From Jimgerdemannia flammicorona (taxonomy: Eukaryota; Mucoromycota; Endogonomycetes; Endogonales; Endogonaceae): a stretch of 16,841 nucleotides of DNA. This document shows, piece after piece, positions 1-8,774 of this stretch; the stretch's first letter is position 1, and each line of letters begins with the position of its first letter. Location: the NCBI GenBank assembly GCA_003990745.1, contig RBNI01003022.1, positions 1-16,841 of the forward strand, written 5' to 3'. The position numbers and the translations under genes are program-made. Below the pieces are notes generated by a model that was given only the letters and a program-made list of their open reading frames with translations, was not told the DNA's origin and did not search any database.

Positions 1-171
1 GGATCCTTCTTTCAGATCTTGTATAAATATTCCCTTTGTTCTCTTGAATAAAGCTTCAGAATATTTTCTCTCAGAAATCCTTCGAGAACACTTGAACCCT
101 TAGTATCTCTTCAAGCTACTTAGGATTACCAGAACTAGTCGCTTCCTCATTTAGAAACTAGAACCATTACA
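1..171 (+). repeat. LTR, 3' portion, cut by window start
   Basis: This segment matches, in inverse orientation, the solo LTR at 14094-14558. Shared landmarks in the same order are a TATAAATA box (about 22-29), an AATAAAG signal (about 47-53), the tract TTTCTCTCAGAAATCCTTC and the terminal AGAAACT. It ends at 171 in ATTACA, where the other copy ends in GTTACA, so the right LTR boundary is well placed. TATA box plus AATAAA is standard LTR promoter/polyadenylation layout. It abuts a minus-strand pol fragment, so it is probably an insertion (solo LTR or element end) into copy A. If so, AATCT at 172-176 should be its target duplication; the partner lies outside the window. Confidence 0.7.
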
Positions 172-715
172 AATCTGGTAAAATTCTGAATATAAATTTA
201 AGATACTATATACTGTACTTTATCTCTCAGAGTTATAATGATGTTACTGATGAGAGGTAGTAGTTGCAAATCCTTCTTTGTAGACAGGTTGAATTTTCTA
301 TAATTAGTATAGAGCCTTGAAGCAAATTCTCCTGGTTTGCTTTCTTTTTTTAGAGCTAATATAACTGGTGAAGCCCAAGGGCTACTGGCTTCTTTGATGA
401 TACTAACTTCTTCCATCTACTTAATTTCTTCTCTGAGCTATTTATAATAGACTGGCAGAATTGGTCTTGCTTTTTGGTAGATTGGTTTGATGTCTCCTAT
501 ATCTATATCATAATAGTAGTATGGGGTCTTTCTCTTGATATCCTTGAAGTCTGTGGCCAGAATATCCTCAAATTCATAAAGTATCTTCTTGAGTTCCTTC
601 TTGAGTAGAAATTCATTTCTAATGATATAGCTGTACTTTTTCATAGTTTTTTTCTTCTTGTAGTCTAATTCTGTAATTTTGATACTGGTAAAACTCTTCT
701 TCCAGTACTATCCTA
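172..715 (-). pseudogene. Ty3/gypsy pol fragment, copy A (start of reverse transcriptase)
   Basis: Read on the minus strand, the segment shows the start of a gypsy-type reverse transcriptase. A pre-RT stretch has ILYEFEDILATDF (within 644-438). It is followed by the motif region IIKEASSPWASPVILALKK and RLYTNYRKFNLSTK (within 416-198), matching the family pattern of SPWASPVV, KKDG and DYRxLN. The fragment stops at both ends. On the left it is cut by the LTR just after the YQI motif. On the right it ends inside the last dUTPase motif (the STG of motif 5), around 712-715. At least one in-frame stop separates the two open pieces (near 420). It is the same family as copy B at 722-12060 and lies in inverted orientation to it. 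Not functional. Confidence 0.85.
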
Positions 716-721
716 CTTGAA

Positions 722-1040
722 ATTAGTCTGGAGATGACTATTCCAAAGGACTATATCAGGATTCTCAAGACAAGAAGCAGTCTGGCTAGGAGTGAGATTA
801 CTATTAAAGAAGGAGTCATTGATTTGAATTATATCAGAGAAATACTACTCATTGCTAGGAATCACAACTCTATGATTTCATTTCTGATCAAGAAGAAGGA
901 CTAACTAGTATAGATGATAATCTTTCCAGTTCTTCAGCCAAAGATTATAGAAGTTAAGAAGTTGGAAGAAACAGAGAGAGAAAGAAGAGAATTCAGATCT
1001 ACTGGAAGAGAAGTATTTACTAGTACCAAAAACACTAAAC
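722..1040 (+). pseudogene. dUTPase domain of Ty3/gypsy copy B
   Basis: In one frame (codons starting at 722, 725 ...) the translation follows trimeric dUTPase motifs in order. RSSLAR at about 773-790 stands for motif 2 (PRSSLA). GVIDLNY at 812-832 stands for motif 3 (GVIDxDY) and keeps the catalytic Asp. A KKD-stop-LV-stop-MIIFP stretch at 893-928 stands for motif 4 (GDRxAQ followed by a hydrophobic strand). TERERREFRSTG at 971-1006 stands for the C-terminal motif 5 (TERGxxGFGSTG). Mismatches to the motifs are explained by C-to-T or G-to-A changes, for example CAG to TAG and GGA to AGA. Motif 1 is missing because the element is truncated at 722 where it meets copy A. The same frame continues into the reverse transcriptase, so it is part of pol, not a neighbour gene. 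The known enzyme class hydrolyses dUTP to dUMP; this copy is dead. Confidence 0.82.
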
Positions 1041-1793
1041 TGGACCACAAGAAGGAGGATACTACAAAAAAGTATAGCTATATCATCAGAAATAAATTTC
1101 CACTCAAGATGGAACTCAAGAAGATACTCTATGAATTTAAGAATATTCTGGCTACAGATTTCAAAGATATCAAAGGAATGATAACACACTACTATCATAA
1201 GACACAGGTGATACTGAGCTAATTTATCAAAAAGCAAGGCCAATTTCACCAGCCTACTGTAAATGGCTCAGAGAAGAAATCAAGCAGATGAAAGAAGCTA
1301 GTATTATTAAGGAAGTTAGTAGCACTTGAGCTTTATCAGTTGTACTAGTCCTAAAGAAAGGAAGCAAACCAGGAGAATTTATCTCAAGACTCTGCACTGA
1401 TTATGGAAAGCTCAATCTGACTACTAGAAGAATTATCAACCACTGCCCCTTATTAATAACATTCTTGTTACTCTGAAAGATAAAGTATAGTATTACAGTA
1501 CCTTAGATTTATCTTCAAAATTATATCAAATTGGCCTCACTGAAGCAGTAAGTGAAAAATCAGCCTTCATCACCCCAGACAGAATCTATTGTATCTATAA
1601 ATATCATTCAGAATATACAATACACCAGCAAGCTTCTAGTGAATAATGAATAAAATCTTCTGCTATAATATTGAAATATGGATGATAGTTTAGATGATAT
1701 TATTTTCTACAGCAAGACAGCAAAAGAGCATCTATAGTATATCTAGCAGATAATGTAGAAGCTAAGGAAGTATGGCCTATATATTAAGCCCAA
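1041..1793 (+). pseudogene. Ty3/gypsy copy B: reverse transcriptase, first part
   Basis: The segment continues from the dUTPase domain. KILYEFKNILATDFKDIKG at about 1107-1163 is the pre-RT region seen also in copy A. Then come a degraded SPWASPV region (about 1306-1345, with TGG changed to TGA), LDLSSKLYQIGLTEA (about 1505-1550), KSAFITPD (about 1558-1581), and LDDIIFYSKTAKEH at 1690-1731, which holds the polymerase catalytic aspartates. The Tyr expected before LDD is lost in a small frameshift deletion. KLRKYGLYIKP runs to the LINE insertion point at 1793. Several stops and at least one frameshift are present. The RT resumes at 7621 beyond the LINE. Confidence 0.85.
1778..1793. repeat. Target site duplication of LINE-1, left copy
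   Basis: The 16-mer TATATATTAAGCCCAA here is repeated exactly at 7621-7636. In the gypsy reading frame it encodes YIKP, and the RT frame continues correctly only after the right copy. This shows that the LINE duplicated this target on insertion. Confidence 0.75.
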
Positions 1794-1895
1794 TGTAGAA
1801 TTTGTTCACAGACCTTTCACTGGTAATATTCAGGTGATACAAGACTCAGACAACACTTTTTACAACGTTTTTGGTGATAGATTACTATTAACATA

Positions 1896-3800
1896 GATGG
1901 CAACGATCACACTGGTGAGTGTGCTGGTCAGGGGGGCAGTGGTGCCTTTGGCTGGCAACAAGTAGGGAGGAGGGGAGATGGTTTGGGGATGCCAGGGGCC
2001 TTGATGGCTGGTCGAGATACTGGTAGTGGAGGGAGGGGTGGCCTGAGGCAATGTGAAGGAGAGAGGTTAACCTTTGCTGACAAGGTCAAGATAGAGAGAA
2101 TGGCTGCTGGTCTGGATATTTGGCTGGGACTGGGGAAGGCATTGATGGCTGCTGGGGGTCAGGAAGGTGTGCCCAGGGGAGTATCCAGTAGTAGAGGAGG
2201 GGGGAGAGTAGGGGCTGAAGATGTGACTATTGATGGGGCTGTGATTGGGGATCTGGAAAAAAATCCAGATGTGATGGCAGTTGATGGTTCCAGACAGAGA
2301 GTGGGCATGAGGCCCAGAGACCTGGCAGATGGGGTGACAGGCATGGTGTCAGCACTGTTACTCAAGAAATCAAGATTGGAATTCACTATCACATTGTGTT
2401 TTAGGGGCTTGGTGGTGACTGCAAGAATGATCTTGGGGCTAGTGGCACAGGAGGCAAAAGGAGTAGTGTTGGTGAAGTTTTGAAAGAGAAGAAAGGGGTC
2501 GAGGTGAGGTTTGAGGAAGAGGAAGTATTGCTGGCTGCCATGGAGAAGGGGGTAACTGTGGGTGGGGTAGTGGTCCCTATGGTCAGGTATATGCACTGGA
2601 ACCCCCATGTGGTATAGTTGATAGTGTTGGATCTTCCTATGGTGTCAAGGAAGAGAGCCAGAGAGTTGATTGTGGGAGCAATTAAGGAGTATAGAGAGAT
2701 TGTGGATGTCAGGTTCAAGGTCTGGGAGGGTACAGAGCTCTAGACTGATGATGTTGACATCCAGGTGAGGCTGGCTAGAAAGGAGAACATGGGGAAGACA
2801 AGGGATTGGCTGGTGACTCTGAAGTGGGGACCAGTAGAGTGCAAGGTTGTAAGGGTGAAGGGGACTCAGGAAGAGGAAGAAGATTTGCTTGAGGCTCTGG
2901 AGGATCTGGCTAGTGCAGTTGAGAGGAAGAGATTGGCTTAGAAGGAGTATGAAGCCAGGACAGTTGTGGAAGTAGTCGATGGGAAGAGGATCAGGATGAA
3001 TTGGGTGGCCTGAGAGAAGATATAGGGGAGGAGAATCCAGAAGGAATTGCTGGTGAAGTTGGGTGGCAGTGGGACTGTTGGCAGAGCAGGGGATGGGAGA
3101 GCAGGATTGCATGAGAGTGCCTGGACCAGGGAATGAGAGATGGCCCAAGGTGGGGTCCAGGATGGACTAAGGGAGGAGAGGGAGGGCAGTGTAGAAGCAG
3201 ATACAGAAATGAGCAAAGGAGTACACCCTCAGTATAGCATCCCGGGTTGGGCAGGGAGTGAGGGGGAGTTACTGGATATCCCAGATGAGGAGTGGGATAA
3301 GTCAGTGAGAAGGAGCACTTTGGTGGACCCAGAGGTGGGGGGTGATCAGGTTGCCCAGAGTATGGTGGAGGTGGTGGATGAGGAGAAGTGGCTGTCGAAG
3401 ACTCTGGAAGGAGTGGCAGTGGAGAAGTTGGGGGGAGAGGACTTCTGGGTTATAGAGGAGAGGCATTGGGAGGAAATCCTTTGTGGTGAGGAGGTACCAA
3501 GAAAGGTGCAGAATGAGATCCTGGCAGTCCTCTTGGAATCAGTTGAGTACTAAGTCAATGATTAAAGAGAGGAGGAACTTAGAGAGATTGTGAATAACTG
3601 GGCAGCTTACTTGTGGGGCTCGAGGAAGAGATTGGAGAAGTGGAGAGTGGTCTGCTTAGACTATCAGTTGGAGATGGAGGTGGTGGATGGGGTAAAATAT
3701 CAAGAAATCTTGGAAGCATTGGATGCTCAGGCTGTTGCAGAGGGTGACTTAGAAGCAGAGTAGTGCTTGGATCTGGCTGGGGATGAGATGAGCATAGAAT
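1896..3800 (+). pseudogene. LINE-1 ORF1 remnant (RRM-like nucleic-acid-binding protein)
   Basis: The plus-strand frame opened at 2501 reads through a compact domain with LIVLDLPMVSRKRARELIVG and then EYREIVDVRFKV (to about 2725), interrupted only by two TAG codons, and continues with DWLVTLKWGPVECKVVRVKG (to about 2862). A beta-strand ending in LP, a helix and a second strand in this order resemble the RRM-like fold of LINE ORF1 proteins. A charged, Glu/Lys-rich helix follows (about 2863-2960). Upstream (1983-2483) and downstream (3140-3553) lie Gly- or Glu-rich open stretches in other frames that are probably the low-complexity N- and C-terminal parts. No CCHC zinc knuckle was recognised. 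ORF1 products of such elements bind their own RNA. Frame is lost several times; the start at 1896 is a guess. Confidence 0.5.
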
Positions 3801-3836
3801 ACTAGGCTGGGGTCTCAAATCCAAACATTATTCAAT

Positions 3837-6800
3837 ATGAACAGTACAACTAGAATATTCTCTTTGAACATAAATGGGTCATAGGGGGCAGCTAGGAGGA
3901 AGTACATATTTGGATGACTAAAGGGACTCTTTTTACTATAAGATGTCTGTTATGAGGTGGATGTGGACTTACAGGATTGGACTAAGGAATGGGGGGGACT
4001 GCAGTATAGATAGGGAGAGTGGGTATCCTAGTTCAAAAGGAGATAGAAGACATTGGGAACATTGGATATTGGGGGACTCAGTTAGTGTGGGGAGTGTGGA
4101 AGAGGCCTGGATAGAGCCCATTGACAGTGGGGTCATGTTACTGCTCGGTGGAGAGAGGGGAATAGGTGGATTGGATTTGAAGTTTGAAAGAGGCTGGTGT
4201 CTTGGGTGAGGTTGGGTTTGACTGCCTGAGGGGTGACTTCAACATAGTATGGGATAAGGGGATGGATAGGACAGATGGTGGAAGAGAAATGAGGAGCAGA
4301 AGTTGTGGGTTGGATGATTGGTTAGAGATGGAGAGGTTGAGTTCTTTGGTTGATTTAGGGAGACAGTTTTGAGATAATTATCGAATTTATACTCACTGGG
4401 CAATAGGGCTGGGCTCAAGGATCGACTGGATATTGATGGCAGAATGCTGGGGAGCAGATGTCTGGATAATGCTGAAGGTGGTTTGGTGTCTATGGTCAGA
4501 TCACTGGGGTCTGTTAGGAGGGGGGAGGTTTGGGGGAAGTGGGGATGGGCCTGGACATTGGTGACTGAATTCTTCTTTGTTGGAGAATGGGACTTTATGA
4601 GTAGACTGGAAGAAGGAGATTATTAGAAAAATTGGGAGGTGGCAGGAACAGGGCCTGGTGATTGGGGACTGCTGGAAGAGGCTAAAAGTGAGTGCTCAGG
4701 GGTACTGAGGGAAGCAGGGAAAGAGAGGGGTGCTCAGCAGCAGTAGAGGGTGCTATGGGTCTTACAGCAATTGGCAGCACTTATGGAGAGATGGGCAGGG
4801 GTACTAGAAGACTGGGAGGTGGCCAACTGGCATATTGTGAGGATCCAGAAGAAAGTTGAGGAGCTTAAGGAAGTGTTATGAAGGGAGGAAGAGGTTAGGC
4901 TGAAGGGGATGGTGGTACAGCTGAGATGGCAAGGGCTTGAGGAGAGAGAGATCCACTAGGTTTTTATTGCAGATATTACAAGTATGGAGAACTAAGCAGT
5001 AGTGGGATGGGCTCCTGAATGCAGATGGGGAGATGGTGGTGGGGATCTGGTGATTCTGGGATTACTGAGGACTCATTGGGAGGATTTGTAGAGTGAGGAG
5101 GAAGAGGGGGAGGATGCTTTGAACATTGAGAGGCAGCTGGAGGATTGGTATCTAGACCCTGCAATGGGCCAAGAGACTCTGGGAGATTCAGTGAAGGGTG
5201 AGGAAATTTGCAAGGTCTTAGCTATGATAAGTAAGGGGATGGCTCTAGGTGAGGATGGACTTCCTTGGGATTTTTGGAAGAAGATGGCTGGGGTGGCAGA
5301 GATATTGAAGAAAATGACGGAAATGTGTGGTGAGGTTCTTCAGTCTGGAACTTGGATTGGGGGCCAGTACCTAGGACTGGTCTTCTTGCTCTACAAAGAT
5401 AAGGGGTGATGGGAAGATTTGAAGAACTGGCAGCCAACCATACTACTCAACATGGACCACAAACTGGTGATAAAGATATTAGTGATAAGGCTGCAGGGAA
5501 TTGCTCAGCAAATACTTGGTGTAGAGCAATGAGGATTTGTTAGTGGCTGGTTGATCCAAGATAGGATGGCTTGGGTATATGGTGTGATTGAAGGGGTCTG
5601 GACTGCAGAGGTAGATGGCAGATTGGTTTTTTTGGATCAGGAGAAGGCATATGATAGAGTGAGAAGGATCTGGCTAGAGGGAGTGTTGAAATGGGTTAGT
5701 GTTCCCCCAGGGTTCTGAAGCTCATTGATTGGTCTTTTGGAAAACAGTCAGGCTGCATTGGTCATCAATAGCCACAGGGGTATAACCTTTCCTCTTGGTT
5801 GTGGGGTGCCACAAGGAGACCCTTTGTCACCCATCTTATATGCCCTCTCTCTGGAGCCCCTACTGGACAGGATCTGGTATCGAATTGGGGGTTTGGACAT
5901 TCTAGGAATTAATTGGAAGGTGGGGGCCTTTGCAGATGATATAGTGGTTGGACTGGGCTCATTGGCAGATGTGGGAAAATTAAGGAGATCTGTTGAATAG
6001 TATGAGAGAGGCTCTAGGGCTAAACTCAATTGGCACAAATGTGAGACCCTGGTACTAGGTGGCAGAATTGTTGGTGGCAATATAATTGGGATAGTGATGC
6101 TGGCAGGAGAGCCAGCTCATTATCTAGGGATCTACTTTTTGGTATTTGGGTCCCTTCTGCCCCATGCTTAGTAGGATCAATGACTCCTGGTGTGGGGAAA
6201 TGTGCTTTTGTGATAGAGTGATCAGCATATATCCTTGGCAGGAAGGGTGATGGTGCTGAATGTATATTGGATACTAAAGCTGTAGTATGTGGGATATCAT
6301 CTGGACTTCCCAACTTGGGTGGTCAGGAGACTGTTAAAAATGACAAGTTTGTAAATCTGTGCAGGGCAGCAGAGTCAGATAAGTTGGGAAGTTCTGACCC
6401 TCCCAGTGGAAAGAGGTGGGCTGGGTTTAGTGGACTTTACCAAACAGCTTCATTGCTTGAGAACATGGTGGCTGAGGAGGGTGAGCGAGCTGAGGTGTCA
6501 GGAGTGGATGCCACTCATGCAGAGGATGTAGGAGGCCCAGTATTCCCCCCATAGAGCTTCTGGCGACTTTCTTGCATTGGTGGCCATATATAGAAGCAAG
6601 AGGATGCAGTATAAGGGCTTTTGGTGGGGGGTGGTAGATGGTGCTAGGAGAATTGGACTCTGGTAGCAGAGTGATGAGGGAGAGGAGGATTGGAGACCTC
6701 AGATGTAGAGATGGGACAGACTACTGCTGGGCGGTGTTTTGGTGGAGGACTTCCAGCTTGGTAATAGAATAGAGTGTTTGTGGGGCTTAGGTGGGGACCT

Positions 6801-7300
6801 TTGGCCTGAAGTCTGGCAGAGGGTTGGGATTGGCAAGAATTGAGACTAGAATGGTCTCTGGCTTTAGAGTAAGCAGGTGATGTAGTGGCTACCCCCCAAG
6901 TTCTGGGTAGTTTGGTGGTGAGTTCTATAGCAGAATGTGATGTTGAACTATCAGTCTGGACACTTGGTGGCCAGTGGTATATTTGAGTGTGAGGAATGTT
7001 TAGATGTTGGACAGGAAGGGGGAGTGATATATATAAATGCCTGAATATTGGCTTGGCAAATATAATGTTTTGGGGGTGTTTTGGTGTCATATTGCAGACC
7101 AGTTAGGGCTGCAAGCCCTGGAAGGAGGGGAAGGGGGAGATCGGGAGAGCTCTGCCAAAGGCTGGTAGGAGGGGTTGGGGATAAATGGCTGACCCTTGGT
7201 TAGGCTCTGGCCATATGGGTTAGACTGGCTGGGCATTGGGTACATATATTTGAGGAGGGCCAGTGGGTTGGGGTTAGGGATAGGGTGGTACATTGGGAAT
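3837..7300 (+). pseudogene. LINE-1 ORF2 remnant: APE endonuclease, reverse transcriptase, Cys-rich tail
   Basis: ATG at 3837 opens RIFSLNINGS, the usual first strand of the APE endonuclease. GDFN (4232-4243) followed by DRTDGG, and SRID (4415-4426), are further APE motifs. After a poorly readable linker (4450-5110) the RT begins with GEDGLPWDFWKK (about 5248-5283). Then follow LKNWQP and LLNMDHKL (about 5418-5466), FLDQEKAYDRV (5629-5661, first catalytic Asp at 5635), GVPQGDPLSPILYALSLEPL (about 5803-5862) and FADD (5929-5940), which supplies the other catalytic aspartates. Near 6985-7060 a CEEC motif and a following aromatic-rich stretch look like the C-terminal zinc-knuckle region. The protein would nick target DNA and copy the element RNA there. 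Many stops and several frame changes make it a pseudogene. Confidence 0.88.
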
Positions 7301-7552
7301 AGTTATTACTGGATATTTTGAATGGCTGGTGGTGAGGGTGGGGGCTGAGTGGGGGGAGTCACAGGGGGTTAGTACAGTATATCTCCTGGAAAAGTGATGG
7401 GAGGATTCAGATAGTGGGTGACTAGATTGTCCTCTGGCAGAGGGGAGTAGAGGGTGGAGGAGTGGATCTGAGGGGTATCAGTTGAAGGGAGGGGGTGATA
7501 TTGTATTACTATTATTATAGATAGCTATAATAAAGGGAAGTCTAAGTAACTA
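7301..7552 (+). other. LINE-1 3' untranslated region
   Basis: This is G-rich sequence with no readable frame that shades into AT-rich sequence just before the A-tract. It keeps the G-over-C bias of the element until about 7500. No polyadenylation hexamer stands out. Confidence 0.45.
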
Positions 7553-7567
7553 TAAAAAAAAAAGAAG

Positions 7568-7627
<60 letters not shown>
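7553..7627 (+). repeat. LINE-1 A-tract followed by (TA)n
   Basis: An almost pure A run (7553-7610, with two G and one T interruptions) is followed by about 8 TA units. It marks the 3' end of the LINE and runs into the target duplication, so the exact element end is ambiguous by the length of the TA run. Confidence 0.9.
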
Positions 7628-7630
<3 letters not shown>

Positions 7631-7636
7631 GCCCAA
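7621..7636. repeat. Target site duplication of LINE-1, right copy
   Basis: This is an exact copy of TATATATTAAGCCCAA from 1778-1793. The gypsy RT frame resumes here as YIKPKKYKFVEIEISYL. Confidence 0.75.
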
Positions 7637-7858
7637 GAAGTACAAGTTTGTAGAAATTGAGATTTCCTACCTTAGCTATATTATCAACTGAGATAGAATA
7701 CATAAAGACCCTCTCAAGATTTATATAGTAGCAGTATATCTAAGGCCACACTATAGTTACTAAAGTTCAAGCCTTCATAGAACTCATCTCATACTACTGT
7801 AGATTTATCAAAGGATTCTCCAATATCACAGACCCAATCTATGAACTCAACAAGAAAG

Positions 7859-7863
7859 ATATC
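7859..7863. repeat. Target site duplication of copia-type element, left
   Basis: ATATC here corresponds to ATATT at 10401-10405; the only difference is a C/T transition. A five-base duplication is normal for LTR elements. Confidence 0.6.
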
Positions 7864-8022
7864 TATTGGAATTATAAGTTGATATATATTTATATAATTT
7901 TATGCCAATTTATTTTATATTATTTATATGTTATCATTTACAGTATCTAAAAATATATAATTTATATAATGAATAAATTACTTCTTCTATTCAGTCTCTT
8001 AAATCTCTCTCTTTTTAAACTA
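7864..8022 (+). repeat. 5' LTR of copia-type element
   Basis: This LTR aligns over its full length with 10238-10400. Differences are mostly transitions (A/G, C/T), plus a short indel near the AATAAATTA tract and a rearranged last six bases. It starts TATTGG, and its inner end is set by the primer site that follows. It is about 75% A+T or more. Confidence 0.78.
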
Positions 8023-8024
8023 AA

Positions 8025-8040
8025 GATTATGAGCCCCACT
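8025..8040 (+). promoter_or_regulatory. Primer binding site, half-tRNA-iMet type
   Basis: GATTATGAGCCCCACT contains TTATGAGCCC, the exact complement of the anticodon loop and 5' stem (GGGCUCAUAA) of fungal initiator Met tRNA. Copia and related elements are known to prime reverse transcription from a cleaved iMet tRNA at this place. The site begins two bases after the LTR, as expected. Confidence 0.65.
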
Positions 8041-8185
8041 AGTAACTGAGTAGCTATATAGCCCAGTTAGCAGATACCAGTTAGCAGCTAGAACTTCTCT
8101 TACACTGCACTGTATATAAGTATTATATGAGTACCTAGCAATAGTTGACACAGTTCTGTTGTAAGTACAGATGAGTATAGTCATT

Positions 8186-8195
8186 ATCAGTCAAT
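8186..8195. repeat. Target site duplication of MITE, left
   Basis: ATCAGTCAAT is repeated exactly at 8765-8774, directly outside the terminal inverted repeat. Confidence 0.85.
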
Positions 8196-8764
8196 AGTGC
8201 TCCTAACGAGTCAATTTAATCCGAATTGGATTCGGATTGATTCGGATTGAATCCCATCCAGATCAACTCGGATGGGATTCAAATCCCATCTGGATGGATT
8301 TGAATCAACCATTGTTTTGATTTCAAAATTAGACAATTAAATGTTTACATCAATAACTCAATGAATAATCATCCAAATTTGATGATCTTGGTGTCATTTG
8401 AACGCCCTTAATAAGGCCTATCCAATGATACCAAGAACATTGAAATCGGATTATGCGTTGCTGAGTTATGAAGGAAACTGTCTGAATCGCCGATTTTGGA
8501 AATTCTTTGATTTGCCAATTTTGAAAATTTCATCAAATAGAATGTTTTCCTTAATATCTTGGCAACGCATAATCCGATTTTAATGTTCTTGGTATCATTA
8601 GAAAGGCCTTATTAAGGGCTTTAAAATGACACCAAGATCATTAAATTTGGATGATTATTCATCGAGTTATTGATGTAAACATTTAATTGTCTAATTTGGA
8701 AATCAAAACAATGGTTGTTTCGAATCCATCCGAATCCCATCCGGATTGACTCGTTCGGAGCACT
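8196..8764. mobile_element. Foldback MITE with long terminal inverted repeats (Mutator-like candidate)
   Basis: The element begins AGTGCTCC and ends GGAGCACT. Its arms 8306-8460 and 8563-8717 are equal in length (155 nt) and, by hand alignment, differ at 8 positions, about 95% identity as an inverted repeat. A 102-nt non-palindromic centre separates them. The left outer part (8196-8305) is 63 nt longer than the right (8718-8764) because of extra GGATTCGGATT / ATCCCATC units. There is no transposase. The 10-bp target duplication and very long inverted repeats fit non-autonomous Mutator-like elements, which usually make 8-11 bp duplications; this superfamily is inference. The short open frame at 8398-8583 is an accident of the palindrome. 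CpG sites are kept, unlike in the surroundings. Confidence 0.88.
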
Positions 8765-8774
8765 ATCAGTCAAT
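8765..8774. repeat. Target site duplication of MITE, right
   Basis: This is an exact copy of ATCAGTCAAT at 8186-8195. Confidence 0.85.

Larger units (their letters stand above)
1794..7620 (+). mobile_element. LINE (non-LTR retrotransposon) LINE-1, APE-RT type, inserted in gypsy pol
   Basis: A nearly full-length non-LTR element holds, in order, an ORF1-like region (about 1896-3800), an ORF2 with APE endonuclease, RT and a Cys-rich tail (3837 to about 7300), a 3' region, and an A-tract with a short TA run. It is flanked by a 16-bp direct repeat and splits the RT of gypsy copy B. Its plus strand is strongly G-over-C biased: 30 G to 6 C in 2161-2220, and 31 G to 6 C in 4501-4560. Frequent in-frame TAG, TGA and TAA codons, many at places where CAG or TGG would fit, show that it is inactive. 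The exact 5' end is uncertain within roughly 1794-1890. The domain order fits Tad-like fungal LINEs, but clade assignment needs a tree. Confidence 0.85.
7621..7863 (+). pseudogene. Ty3/gypsy copy B: reverse transcriptase, last part
   Basis: After the LINE the gypsy frame resumes with YIKPKKYKFVEIEISYLSYI. It continues past a stop to HKDPLKIYIV and ends with YYCRFIKGFSNITDPIYEL (about 7792-7848) and NKKDIYW. These are the post-catalytic elements of gypsy RT (KCEF, LGxxI, YYRRFI.FS.I..PL..L..K). The frame is then broken at 7863 by the copia-type element and picks up again at 10401. Confidence 0.85.
8023..8195. other. Copia-type leader region without a gene
   Basis: This stretch lies between the primer site and the MITE. 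It contains CCAGTTAGCAG-like short repeats (8072-8090) and no readable frame. Its last ten bases are the left target duplication of the MITE. Confidence 0.5.

Noticed and set aside
1..6. GGATCC at the first bases as a cloning-site boundary
   Set aside because: A six-base match can occur by chance and no vector sequence follows.
905..1249. 114-codon minus-strand frame
   Set aside because: It is antisense to the dUTPase/RT frame, which carries recognisable motifs; a shadow.
1794..1860. VEFVHR after the left target duplication as continued gypsy RT (KCEFH-like)
   Set aside because: The match is short, and the proper continuation, KPKKYKFVEIEISYL, lies beyond the LINE at 7628; treated as LINE 5' sequence, with the boundary left uncertain.
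2159..3216. Several Pro/Ser-rich minus-strand frames over LINE ORF1
   Set aside because: They result from the G-rich plus strand, whose complement is C-rich and rarely gives stops; no domain was recognised.
6026..7293. Minus-strand frames with many Pro and Ser over the end of LINE ORF2
   Set aside because: Same cause; the plus strand carries the RT and its C-terminal region.
8216..8310. Short repeated GGATTCGGATT / ATCCCATC units considered as a CRISPR-like or satellite array
   Set aside because: Unit lengths and spacings are irregular, there are no spacers, and the stretch is the outer arm of the MITE.
8398..8583. 61-codon open frame on the plus strand
   Set aside because: It lies wholly inside the MITE palindrome and has no family-like motif; explained by the inverted repeat.
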